From NCBI GenBank assembly GCA_016713305.1, contig JADJPK010000010.1:62001-126000 (forward strand): a stretch of 64,000 bases of DNA, given 5' to 3'. Both the position numbers and the translations under genes were made by a program. The notes under the pieces were generated by a model that saw only the letters and a list, made by a program, of their open reading frames with translations, did no database searches and had not been told where the DNA came from. The DNA comes from Betaproteobacteria bacterium (GTDB lineage Bacteria > Pseudomonadota > Gammaproteobacteria > Burkholderiales > Ga0077523). Positions 17,301-25,008 of the stretch are shown here, one piece after another (the stretch's first letter is position 1; the number at the start of each line of letters is the position of its first letter).

Positions 17301-18265
17301 GGAGGGTGGGTGATCCGAGCGGTGCGAAGCACAGTAATTTCCCCTCTCCTTCAGACCGGGGCCCCCGGAAAGTCGAAGACTTTTCGGGGTGGAGCAGAGG
17401 GGCGGGGGTGAGGGTGGGCGATCCGAACGGTGCGAAGCACACGAATCTCCCCTCGCCCTCAGACCGGGGCCCCCGGAAAGTCGAAGACTTTTCGGGGTGG
17501 AGCAGAGGGGCGGGGGTGAGGGTGGGTTCCCCGAGCGGTGCGAAGCACATGAACCTCCCCTCGCCCGCTCTGCGCCTCGGCCTGCGCATGATCAAGGGGT
17601 TGTCCCAGGCGTCGGCGGAACGCATCGTGGAAGCGCGGCGCACGCCGTTCGAATCCTTCGAGCAGCTCGCCTTGCGCGCCGGGTTGAACCGGCACGAACT
17701 GGAATGCCTGGCGCACGCCGGCGCGCTGGCGTCCGTCAGCGGTCACCGGCGCGAAGCGCTGTGGGAGATCGCCGGAATCGAAAGCCGCCCCCCCATCCTG
17801 CGCGATACCGTCATCCGCGATGCCACGCCCGAACTGCCCTGGCCTACCGAAGGCGAGGAGATCGTCGCCGATTATTCAAGCCTGGGTCTTACCCTCGGAC
17901 GCCATCCGCTTGCCCTGCTCCGTGCCCATTTGAAGAAGCGGCGGATGTTCACGGCGCAGCAACTGCTGCATGCGCGGCACGGACAGCTGGTCCGCTCGGC
18001 CGGTCTGGTGACCTGCCGGCAGCGGCCCGGCACGGCCAGCGGCGTGATCTTCGTGACGCTGGAGGACGAGACCGGTTCCACCAACGTGGTGGTCTGGCAC
18101 GATCTCGCCGAACGTCAGCGCCGCGCCTTGCTGGGATCGAAGCTGCTGGCCGTCCACGGTACGCTCGAACGCGACGGCAGCGTGGCCCATCTGATCGCCG
18201 GAAAGCTGGAGGATCTCTCCCATCTGCTGGGTCATCTGGCGACGCAATCGCGCGACTTCCACTGA
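14324..18265 (+). CDS. dnaE2: Error-prone DNA polymerase DnaE2, enlarged by insertions
   Basis: A 1313-aa C-family polymerase alpha subunit (family usually about 1050-1080 aa). The PHP domain starts with ELHCLSNFTFLRGASH; catalytic acidic residues lie in PPDIDVDFEHQRREEV; RGSAANSAVCFALGI, HLSQHVGGFVISRGPL and the C-terminal RLGLRMIKGLS and OB-fold region are intact. Three extra stretches interrupt the normal protein: residues about 126-165, 320-400, and about 896-1082. The last is built from DNA repeats at 17040-17570 but stays in frame, joining LKDR to LRLGLRMIKGL. The enzyme performs mutagenic bypass synthesis with ImuA/ImuB after DNA damage. Whether the insertions are tolerated is unknown, but no stop codon interrupts the ORF. 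Confidence 0.93.
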   Translation: MTAFAELHCLSNFTFLRGASHAGELVERAAKLGYRALAITDECSLAGIVRAHEAAKEHGLRLIVGIEIHLEDGPSLVLLAMNREGYGNLSALVTTARRRTGKGSYRLTRRDLDDGVPACMALWIRSFRPRTPVAGEGKTERTVTGDSHRLAAMAGPPPASPACAPSSLLDTARWLRARFGDRLWLAAELHQGPDDAAHLTHLRALSAAAAIPVVAANDVHMHARQRRALQDVMTAIRLGTPVATAGTALHPNAERHLRPLETLAGLYPGEWLEASVAIADRCTFSLDELRYEYPEELSPPGETPTTWLRKLTRIGLAWRYEGGPPPWERLDGDGPPSAGSPGPAHGDSSLESPAFPGSDPAAGLKPAGAAREPAVRGMAAAHSLAFHPSPAKGTGVPRSVHAQVEHELALIAELRYEPYFLTVFDIVRFARRRHILCQGRGSAANSAVCFALGITEVDPARMSTLFERFISRERNEPPDIDVDFEHQRREEVIQYLYAKYTRERAAIAATVICYRPKSAFRDVGKALGLDLAQVDRIAKNLAFWDRGTEVVAERLRETGFDPRSLRMRQLVALTRTLIGFPRHLSQHVGGFVISRGPLSRLVPVENAAMPDRSIIQWDKDDLDALGLLKVDVLALGMLSAIRRALDMVSVLRGRPFGMHDIPAEDPAVYGMLCKADSVGVFQVESRAQMGMLPRLKPRCFYDLVIEVAIVRPGPIQGGMVHPYLRRRQKLEPVTYPSPEVRSVLERTLGVPIFQEQVMQLAVVAAGFSPGEADRLRRSMAAWRRKGGLTHFQDRLVEGMRSRGYSEQFARQIFQQILGFGEYGFPESHSASFALLVYVSAWLKYHEPAAFCAALLNSQPMGFYAPSQLVQDAQRHGVEVLPVDVLESEWDCVLKDRRWATGDAQWESPGIAAHGSGAPHPPPVLPPEGEGTCYSGSRDEAPGNAPDGLWAGGEKQQESRGTAAPGSGAPHPPPVLPPEGEGTCCCESHAGKQGRVGDPSGAKHSNFPSPSDRGPRKVEDFSGWSRGAGVRVGDPNGAKHTNLPSPSDRGPRKVEDFSGWSRGAGVRVGSPSGAKHMNLPSPALRLGLRMIKGLSQASAERIVEARRTPFESFEQLALRAGLNRHELECLAHAGALASVSGHRREALWEIAGIESRPPILRDTVIRDATPELPWPTEGEEIVADYSSLGLTLGRHPLALLRAHLKKRRMFTAQQLLHARHGQLVRSAGLVTCRQRPGTASGVIFVTLEDETGSTNVVVWHDLAERQRRALLGSKLLAVHGTLERDGSVAHLIAGKLEDLSHLLGHLATQSRDFH
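17040..17280 (+). repeat. Duplicated hairpin repeat (unit A) inside dnaE2
   Basis: Two long similar copies (about 17040-17118 and 17192-17270, 152 bp apart) contain GGATCCGGTGCCCCCCACCC and a hairpin CCTTCCCC-5nt-GGGGAAGG. They encode the duplicated peptide GSGAPHPPPVLPPEGEGTC within DnaE2. The hairpin and C/G-rich character resemble REP-type intergenic repeats. Confidence 0.85.
17309..17570 (+). repeat. 108-bp tandem hairpin repeat (unit B) inside dnaE2
   Basis: The marker GGTGCGAAGC recurs at 17321, 17429 and 17537, a period of exactly 108 bp (36 codons); two units are complete and a third partial. Each full unit has an imperfect hairpin CCCGGAAAGTC-GAA-GACTTTTCGGG plus flanking CCCCTCT/AGAGGGG-type pairing. 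The encoded peptide DRGPRKVEDFSGWSRGAGVR is therefore repeated in DnaE2. Confidence 0.9.
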
Positions 18266-18470
18266 TGACACGACTCCGTCCCGGCGAACGCTCCACCGGC
18301 GTGCGCGGAACACATTCCCGTCGTCGTCCGGCGGACCCGACCCTCACCCGTCCCCGTAAGACGGCCCGCGTCCACAACGCGAACACGACCCGCGATGCCT
18401 CCACCCGCTGCCGGCGCTCACCCGGTTCCGCAGACGGGCTATCCTCCCGCCTACGCTACCCGTCCCGCCC

Positions 18471-20372
18471 GTGTCTTCCCCGCTTCACGACATCCTCGCC
18501 GACGTGCCTGCCTTCCCTGCCGAAGGCAAGGATCCGCGTTCGCGCCTGCGCCTTCGTTTTCGCGATCCCGTCTGCTGGCTCGTGGCCCGCGAACCCGCCG
18601 ACGTCGCACCCGTCATCGACAGCGCTCATCGCGAGGCCCTGGCCGGCCGCTGGTGTGTCGGCTGGATGACCTACGAAGCGGCCGCCGGTCTGAACCCGGT
18701 GTTTCGCGTGGGGGAACATCTGCATCCGCCGGTACCCGGCAGCCCGCTCGCCGCCTTCGCGGTCTTCGACCGGGCGCACGAATGGCTCGACGACGGCACG
18801 CAGGCGGCGGCAGCCCCCTGGAAGACCTCGGAATGGACCGACTCCCTGTCCCTCGAGGCGGCCGCCGAAGGCGGCATGGGCACACCGTTCGCGGCATCCG
18901 TCCAGGAGATCCGCGCCCGCATTCGCGATGGCGACGTCTATCAAGTCAACTTGACGACGCCGCTCGCGAGCCGTCTCGAAAACGACGCGGACGCCTACTT
19001 CCATGCACTGCGGTCAAGCCAGCCGGACGGGTACGTGTTCCACATCCCCCACCGTCTGGGACTGGTACCGCAGCGGATCCTGAGCGTGTCCCCGGAACTC
19101 TTCTTCCACTGGCACGACGGCATCGTGACCGCCCGGCCGATGAAGGGAACGGCGCCCAGGGGGGCCACAGCCCCGCGGGACGCACAGGCCGCGCAGTCGT
19201 TGCGCGCGGACGAGAAGGAACGCGCGGAGAACCTGATGATCGTGGATCTCACCCGCAACGACCTGTCGCGGATCGCGGTCCTGGGCAGCGTGCGCGTGCC
19301 CACCCTGTTCGAGGTGCAGGCGCTGCCGACGGTATGGCAGATGACCTCGACGGTCACCGCGCAAACGGTGCCCGGGCTCGCATTGTCGGCGCTGTTCGCC
19401 GCACTCTTTCCCTGCGGCTCGGTGACCGGTGCGCCGAAGCGAAGCGCCATGGGAATCATCCACCGGCTCGAACCGCAGCCCCGCGGCGTCTACTGCGGGG
19501 CCATCGGTCTCCTCCGTCCGGGTGGATCGGCAGTGTTCAACGTCCCGATCCGGACCGTGGTCCTCGACGAAGCGGATGACACCCCCGCATCCGCGCGGCC
19601 GTCCTGGCGGGCGGTCTGCGGCGTGGGCAGCGGCATCACGCACGACTCCACTGCGCCGGCGGAAGCCCGCGAATGGCTGCACAAGAAGGCATTCCTCGTT
19701 CGGGCCGCGTCTGCCTTCGACCTGCTGGAAACGCTGCGTCTCGAGGAGGGCGTCTACTGGCTGCTCGACGGGCACCTCCGGCGTCTTGCAGACTCGGCCC
19801 GCCACTTCGGCCGGCCCTGCGAGATGAGCGCCGTCACGCGCTGCATCGAGGAGGTCGCGACAACACATCCGACGGGCCTCTATCGCGTCCGGCTTCGCGT
19901 CGATGCCTCGGGCCGCCCGGCCGCGCAAGCCACACCGCTGCCCGCCACGGCCGGCCCGGTCCGCCTCGCCTGGGCGCGGGAGCCCATGCCGCGGGCCGAC
20001 GAATTCATCCGGCACAAGACCACCCGGCGCGACGCCTATGCCCCTCACGCACCTCAGGCGGGCGGGGACTGGTTCGACACGGTCCTGAGGAACCGCGATG
20101 GAGCGCTCACCGAGACGACGTTCGGCAATGTCGCGCTGCGGATCGAAGGCCGGTGGCTGACGCCATCGGCCGATGCTGGTCTGCTGCCGGGCGTGTACCG
20201 CGCGCATCTTCTGGCGGAGGGACGGATCGAGGAGGCCCGGCTCACGGTCGAGGATCCGCGGCGAGCCGATGCGCTGGCGTTCCTCAACAGCGTGCGCGGC
20301 TGGCTGGAGGCCGACTGGCCGGACTTCCTGTCCCGATGGACGCGGTGGCGCTCCGACACCGGTGCCGGCTAG
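18471..20372 (+). CDS. pabB: Aminodeoxychorismate synthase component I fused to aminodeoxychorismate lyase (PabB-PabC)
   Basis: A 633-aa fusion. The first about 390 residues are a chorismate-binding PabB domain with IRDGDVYQVNLT, PMKGTAPRG, ENLMIVDLTRNDLSRI and CGSVTGAPKRSAM. The C-terminal 230 residues are a class IV PLP aminotransferase fold like PabC: HLRRLADSARHFG, the lysine-containing FIRHKTTRRDAY and the ETTFGNV motif. It would make 4-amino-4-deoxychorismate (with a PabA glutaminase elsewhere) and then p-aminobenzoate for folate. GTG at 18471 is the start giving the conserved N-terminus; no strong ribosome site is visible. It is not clearly part of the SOS operon, which ends 205 bp upstream. 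Confidence 0.92.
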   Translation: MSSPLHDILADVPAFPAEGKDPRSRLRLRFRDPVCWLVAREPADVAPVIDSAHREALAGRWCVGWMTYEAAAGLNPVFRVGEHLHPPVPGSPLAAFAVFDRAHEWLDDGTQAAAAPWKTSEWTDSLSLEAAAEGGMGTPFAASVQEIRARIRDGDVYQVNLTTPLASRLENDADAYFHALRSSQPDGYVFHIPHRLGLVPQRILSVSPELFFHWHDGIVTARPMKGTAPRGATAPRDAQAAQSLRADEKERAENLMIVDLTRNDLSRIAVLGSVRVPTLFEVQALPTVWQMTSTVTAQTVPGLALSALFAALFPCGSVTGAPKRSAMGIIHRLEPQPRGVYCGAIGLLRPGGSAVFNVPIRTVVLDEADDTPASARPSWRAVCGVGSGITHDSTAPAEAREWLHKKAFLVRAASAFDLLETLRLEEGVYWLLDGHLRRLADSARHFGRPCEMSAVTRCIEEVATTHPTGLYRVRLRVDASGRPAAQATPLPATAGPVRLAWAREPMPRADEFIRHKTTRRDAYAPHAPQAGGDWFDTVLRNRDGALTETTFGNVALRIEGRWLTPSADAGLLPGVYRAHLLAEGRIEEARLTVEDPRRADALAFLNSVRGWLEADWPDFLSRWTRWRSDTGAG

Positions 20373-20647
20373 TCCGGGTGCCGAGACATGAGCGGCAACG
20401 GGCCGGCTGAACGTGTGGTGCCCGGGCCGCCCGGTGCGTGGGCCGTTCGATCGAGCCGGCTGCAGACCCGACGCAGACTCCCCTTCCCCACCTTGAACCG
20501 GAGCGCCAGCGGGCGCCCCGGACCCGCCGGGCAATCGACGCGGCGGAAGGGATGCCGTACCATCGGCTGACGAACAACAAGCACTGTTTTCCATCGGGAT
20601 GCGGTGCGTATTTCTCGCCACGGCAGACAACGTATTCACGGTTTCGC

Positions 20648-21322
20648 ATGATTCTCATCAAGCATCGCCTGCTATTCGCCACGCTCGCCCTTCTGTCGCT
20701 GTCCTTTCCCGCCACCGCCGACGATTCCTCCTCCGCGTCACCTTCCGCCCCTCCCCACTGGCGTGCCGACCTGGACCCGCTGCCCGGCGACGCTTCCGTG
20801 GGAGCCGCGGCGCAATGCGAAGGGCCATCGGAGCACTGGACATCGCAGTACGGCGCACTGCTCGCCGAGCGCGACAAGCTCGACGCCACGTATGGCGCGA
20901 TCCGGACAGACCGGAAAGTCCTCGACGAGAAGCGGCGCGAACTGGACGGCGAGAAGCGCGCGTTCGCCGCAGAAAAGTCCCGCCTTGCCGAGGGCGAAGC
21001 GGCCCTGATGCGCATGAAATCCGATATCGAGAAACTGCAGATCGAGCGGCGGAAGAATCCGGATGCCGCTCAGCGCCTCGGCTACGCGGCAGAGAATTTC
21101 AACCGGAAGGTCACGGAACACAACGAAGCCCTGCACGATCACGCAACCCGTCAGGGACAACTGCGCGAACGGCTCGCCCGGTTCAATGCTTCTGCCGAGG
21201 CGCTCAACGAATCGGGCGCCCGGTTCGGCAAGGATGCCTCGGCATTCGCCGCCGAATGGCAGGCCTATTCAAGCGCGCTCTACGCCACGCTCGAACGCTG
21301 CGCGAAGCCGGAACGGCACTGA
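20648..21322 (+). CDS. Secreted coiled-coil protein of unknown function
   Basis: A 224-aa protein with a signal peptide (MILIKHRLLFATLALLSLSFPATA). The mature part from about residue 65 to 170 is rich in Lys/Glu/Arg/Ala heptads (DRKVLDEKRRELDGEKRAF, EIRYR-free helical text) and should form a long coiled coil. Two cysteines flank it (QCEGPSE, ERCAKPE). No catalytic motif is recognised. The ATG at 20648 gives the signal peptide; longer in-frame starts are unsupported. It is convergent with flgL. Confidence 0.7.
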   Translation: MILIKHRLLFATLALLSLSFPATADDSSSASPSAPPHWRADLDPLPGDASVGAAAQCEGPSEHWTSQYGALLAERDKLDATYGAIRTDRKVLDEKRRELDGEKRAFAAEKSRLAEGEAALMRMKSDIEKLQIERRKNPDAAQRLGYAAENFNRKVTEHNEALHDHATRQGQLRERLARFNASAEALNESGARFGKDASAFAAEWQAYSSALYATLERCAKPERH

Positions 21323-21403
21323 GTTCGAAAGAACGGCAAAGGCGGCGATGCGCCTCGCGCCGCCCCCACAGCGGCGGACCCGGTGCGCGGCGTCAGGTGA
21401 AGA

Positions 21404-22708
21404 TCAGAGCAGTTCGAACAACGACAGCTGCTGCACCTGCATGAACGACTTCTGGGCCGCGTCGAGCGAGATCTGCTGATAGGTCAGCTGGGTGATGGCA
21501 GAGGCGTAGTCCAGGTCCTGCAGGCTCGACAGCATCTTGTCGAACTGCAGATTGAGGTCTTCGCCCACTTCGCGATTGACGTCAAGTTCCTTGGAGTACG
21601 AGCCCACGGCCGCCAGCACACGGAGATTGACGTCCAGCGCATTGTCGATCTCGGTCAGCGCCGTGTTGAGCGAGTTCGTGAGGCGCGTGTTTTCCGTCGC
21701 TCCCGCACCCGTGTTCTCCATGGCGGTGATCAGGTTGTACATCGTCGTGAAGACGTCCTGCGTCGCACTCGGCTCGACGGTAAAGGCGTCTCCATCGGCC
21801 GGCGTGCCCGTCACGGAGAGTTCGATGCCGTAGTCGAATGCCGTGGGGTTGGTGTCGGGCGGTGTCTGGGTCGAGAGCGAGATGGCCGCACCGGTCTGAT
21901 AGGTCCGGGTGTGCGGGCCTGCCGCGGGTGCGCCGCCCGTCAGCAACGACACGCCGTTCACCGTGTCCACGATGTCGTAGGTCGTCCGGGGTGGAATGAC
22001 GGTGCTGTCCACGTGGAAGCGGACCTCGAAGTTCTTCGGATTTCCCGCCGTGTTCCACGCCGCCTCGTTGCGCACGACGCCCTGAGTGACGACGCCTGTA
22101 CCGGTATTCGTGCCGGCCGCAGCCGTGACGAACGTGCCGTTGCCGTTGCGGATCTTCTGGAATACCTCCGCGCCGGAGTTGCTCACGGGAATGTCGCGCG
22201 CTGGCCCCACCTGGACGAGCCGCGTACCCTCGTCGCCGTTGTAGGCCACGACACCGGGGGAATTCTCCGTGAAGGGAAGCGTATTGCCCTGGAACCCGGA
22301 GAACAGATACAGGCCGTTGGAATCCGTCGTGTTGGCGATGCCCAGCAGTTCCTCGTAGCGGCCGCGCAATTCGGCGGCCAGGCTCTTCAGTTCGCGTTGC
22401 GTCAGCGCGCCGTTGCCCGCATTCACGGCCAGCGTCTTCACGTCCTGCAGCAGCGAGGTGTAGCGGTTGAGCGACTCTTCCTGCAGCGAGATGGCGGCCT
22501 GCGCCGACTCGCTGTTGCGGTTGAACTGCGCGTTCACCGACTTGGATTGCGAGACTTCCAGCGCGCGGGACGAAGCGACCGGATCGTCCGACGGCGAAAG
22601 CACGCGCCGCCCGGTGGAGATCTGGTCCTGCGTCTTGATGAGCTGCGCCTGACCCCGCAGGATGTTGTAGACGCCCTGCTCGAAAACCGTGTTGGTGCTG
22701 ACTCTCAT
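21404..22708 (-). CDS. flgL: Flagellar hook-filament junction protein FlgL (HAP3)
   Basis: A 434-aa flagellin-like protein. The N-terminus MRVSTNTVFEQGVYNILRGQ and the polar motif ISTGRRVLSPSDDPVASSRAL are typical of FlgL, and the C-terminal helix (DLDYASAITQLTYQQISLDA) matches the family. The variable central part (about 170-330) faces outward. It is exported by the flagellar type III apparatus and forms the adaptor between hook and filament. It follows flgK by 10 bp and is the last gene of the operon. Confidence 0.95.
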   Translation of the reverse strand: MRVSTNTVFEQGVYNILRGQAQLIKTQDQISTGRRVLSPSDDPVASSRALEVSQSKSVNAQFNRNSESAQAAISLQEESLNRYTSLLQDVKTLAVNAGNGALTQRELKSLAAELRGRYEELLGIANTTDSNGLYLFSGFQGNTLPFTENSPGVVAYNGDEGTRLVQVGPARDIPVSNSGAEVFQKIRNGNGTFVTAAAGTNTGTGVVTQGVVRNEAAWNTAGNPKNFEVRFHVDSTVIPPRTTYDIVDTVNGVSLLTGGAPAAGPHTRTYQTGAAISLSTQTPPDTNPTAFDYGIELSVTGTPADGDAFTVEPSATQDVFTTMYNLITAMENTGAGATENTRLTNSLNTALTEIDNALDVNLRVLAAVGSYSKELDVNREVGEDLNLQFDKMLSSLQDLDYASAITQLTYQQISLDAAQKSFMQVQQLSLFELL

Positions 22709-22718
22709 GCGCCGCCCG

Positions 22719-24608
22719 CTAGTTGAGTTCCAGTATCACGTCGAAGAGCTGCGATGCGATCTGCAGCACCTTGCCCGACGCCTGATAGGCCTGCTGGTAC
22801 CGCACCAGGTTGGCGGCCTCCTCGTCGAGGTTGACCCCCGAGAATGCCTGCTGCGCGTCGGTCGCCTGCTTGACGAGCGCGTCCTGCGCCTTGAGCTGCA
22901 CCTCGATCTCGCGCGTCCGGTTGCCGACGTCGCTCACCATCTGGCTGTAGCCGCCTTGGTAGCTCGCCGTGCCGCCGGCCATGGTGTTGGCCGTCTGCAG
23001 CTTGGCCAGCAACAGCACGTTGCGGTTGTCCGAAACCCCTGCCGTGTTGTTGGTCAGCGTGAAGACGTCCCCATCCGACGGATTTCCCGTGATGGTGAAC
23101 GTCATGCCGTTGAAGCTGATGTCCGATCCGGGCGAATGGGCGAACGGCCCGGCCGAGGGCGATGCTCCCGCGACGACCCATTCGTTCGCGGCCTGGTCGT
23201 AGGTGAACGTCACGTCATTGGGCAGCGGCAGGTCCGTCGTGTCGGTGACGATTCCGGCGGAGATCTTGGCGTTGCCGTTGTTGTCGATGTCGGCGCTGGT
23301 GCGAATCGGCGCGGCCGCAGCGATCATCGCCGTGTCGCTGATGCGGACGTCGATGTTCCGGGCAGCGAAGCGCGTAGGCTGGATCATGAACGTATCGCCG
23401 TCGGCCGGCGTCCCGCTCGTGAGATCCAGCGTGATGCCGTCGAACGTCTGCGGCATGGAGGCGTAGGTCGTCTCGGTGCCTTCCGGCACGCGGCGGACGG
23501 TGTAGTTGCCGCCCATATAGAGCACGCGGTAATCCGACAGTGTCACAGCGCCGACATCCGAGACCGTCGCACCGAGGACGCCGTCGCCCGCATTCGTCGC
23601 TCGTGCCTGCACGAAGGGATCGGGCGCGCTGAAATAATCCTCGCCCAGCGCGCCGTGGAGATCCTGCCCCAGGCGGTGCTGCTCGTTGAAGGTGTGCGCG
23701 AGCGTGAGCGCCACGCGCCCGAACGTGTTCTGCGCCTTGTCCAGCATCTCGTCGCGGAAGGACAGCAGACCGCCCAGCTTGCCTCCCTGGAAGATGGACG
23801 TCGGCATGTTGACCGTGGCCGATCCGATGGAAAGCGCGATCTGGTAGTTGCGGGGATCCTCCGCCGAAGGAGACGCCGCAAGCGTCATGGTCTTGGATCC
23901 GACCACCAGCATCTGTCCGGTGCCGATGAAGACGCTCAGTGAACCGTCGACCTCCGTGGTGGTGGACACCTTCACCAGGGAATTGAGTTCGGCGACCAGC
24001 GCATCCCGCTGATCCAGCAGATCGTTCGGCGGCATCTCCGCCGGCCCCGACGAGGCGGCGATCTGCTGATTGAGCGCGGCGATCTGCGAACCCATGCTGT
24101 TGATGCGGTCGACCGAGGCGATGATTTCCGTGTTGACGCCGGAGCGCAGATCGCCGAATCGGGCATCCAGCGCGTTGAAACGGGCCACGAGCGATTCCGA
24201 CAGGCTCAGCATCGATTGCCGGGAAGCCACGGAGGACGGGTTCGATGCAACGTCCTGCACGCCCGAGAAGAAGTCCTGCAGGGCGGGCGACAGGCCGCTC
24301 GTCGGATCCGCCAGGACGTCGTCGATCTGCTGGGCCTGGACCAGGAAGGCGTCCAGGAAGCCTTGCCGGGTTTCCACCGCCAGACGCTGGGTTTCCAGGA
24401 AGGTGCTGTACTGCCGCTGGACCGTGGACACGTTCACGCCCGAGCCCATGTAGCCCGAGCCGGTGAACTGGGGCATGGCCGATGTGTACACGACCGCCTG
24501 CCGGGTGAAACCCTGCGTCGAGACGTTGGCGATGTTGTGGCCCGTGGTCGTGAGACCCGCGCGGGCCGCATTGAGACCGCTGATGCCGATGGAAAGAACG
24601 TTTGCCAT
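22719..24608 (-). CDS. flgK: Flagellar hook-associated protein FlgK (HAP1)
   Basis: A 629-aa protein with the FlgK N-terminus SIGISGLNAARAGLTTTGHNIANVSTQGFTRQ and the C-terminal SGVNLDEEAANLVRYQQAYQAS, both needed for the double coiled-coil core. It forms the first junction ring between hook and filament. It starts at ATG 24608 with GAGGAA upstream, 38 bp after the flgJ stop, and lies directly before flgL. Confidence 0.96.
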   Translation of the reverse strand: MANVLSIGISGLNAARAGLTTTGHNIANVSTQGFTRQAVVYTSAMPQFTGSGYMGSGVNVSTVQRQYSTFLETQRLAVETRQGFLDAFLVQAQQIDDVLADPTSGLSPALQDFFSGVQDVASNPSSVASRQSMLSLSESLVARFNALDARFGDLRSGVNTEIIASVDRINSMGSQIAALNQQIAASSGPAEMPPNDLLDQRDALVAELNSLVKVSTTTEVDGSLSVFIGTGQMLVVGSKTMTLAASPSAEDPRNYQIALSIGSATVNMPTSIFQGGKLGGLLSFRDEMLDKAQNTFGRVALTLAHTFNEQHRLGQDLHGALGEDYFSAPDPFVQARATNAGDGVLGATVSDVGAVTLSDYRVLYMGGNYTVRRVPEGTETTYASMPQTFDGITLDLTSGTPADGDTFMIQPTRFAARNIDVRISDTAMIAAAAPIRTSADIDNNGNAKISAGIVTDTTDLPLPNDVTFTYDQAANEWVVAGASPSAGPFAHSPGSDISFNGMTFTITGNPSDGDVFTLTNNTAGVSDNRNVLLLAKLQTANTMAGGTASYQGGYSQMVSDVGNRTREIEVQLKAQDALVKQATDAQQAFSGVNLDEEAANLVRYQQAYQASGKVLQIASQLFDVILELN

Positions 24609-24646
24609 GACTTGCCGTTCCTCGTGTCCCTTTCGTTCCGGGACCG

Positions 24647-24997
24647 CTACGTTGAAGACTTATCGGCAGTAGGGTCGGAATTCTTGACCCCCGTGCCCTG
24701 GGCGAGCTGGACCTGCCGGACGATCATGTCCGCCAGGCCGAGCCCGGAACCCCGCGTGATGTCCTGCACGTACTGCTGATCCAGCATGCCGGTGAAGGTG
24801 CGGGTGGTGTCGCTTTCGAACATGTCGTCGCCGAAACTCGCGTTGCGCATGGACTTCATGACCTGGTTCAGGAGCAGCCCCTCGAACTCCTGCGCGACCT
24901 TGCGCAGTGCCTTCTCGTCGTCCTTCTTGGCGATGCCCTTGAGGCTGCCAAGGGCCTGCGGATCGATGGCGAGCTGCGCGGCGTCGGTCACGTTCAT
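24647..24997 (-). CDS. flgJ: Rod-binding protein FlgJ, single-domain form
   Basis: A 116-aa protein containing only the N-terminal rod-cap domain of FlgJ: LRKVAQEFEGLLLNQVMKSMRNASFGDDMFESDTTRTFTGMLDQQ. The C-terminal beta-N-acetylglucosaminidase domain that most beta- and gammaproteobacterial FlgJ proteins carry is absent, and only 38 bp separate its stop from flgK, so there is no remnant. A separate peptidoglycan hydrolase must open the wall for rod assembly. It lies 11 bp after flgI. Confidence 0.9.
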   Translation of the reverse strand: MNVTDAAQLAIDPQALGSLKGIAKKDDEKALRKVAQEFEGLLLNQVMKSMRNASFGDDMFESDTTRTFTGMLDQQYVQDITRGSGLGLADMIVRQVQLAQGTGVKNSDPTADKSST

Positions 24998-25008
24998 GGC
25001 GCGATTCC

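Noticed and set aside
17309..17570. Insertion sequence within dnaE2
   Set aside because: No transposase, terminal inverted repeats or target duplication is visible; the structure is a short tandem hairpin repeat that keeps the reading frame.
24647..24997. Truncated or broken flgJ
   Set aside because: The rod-binding domain is complete, the stop is clean and flgK follows in 38 bp, so this is a single-domain gene, not a fragment.
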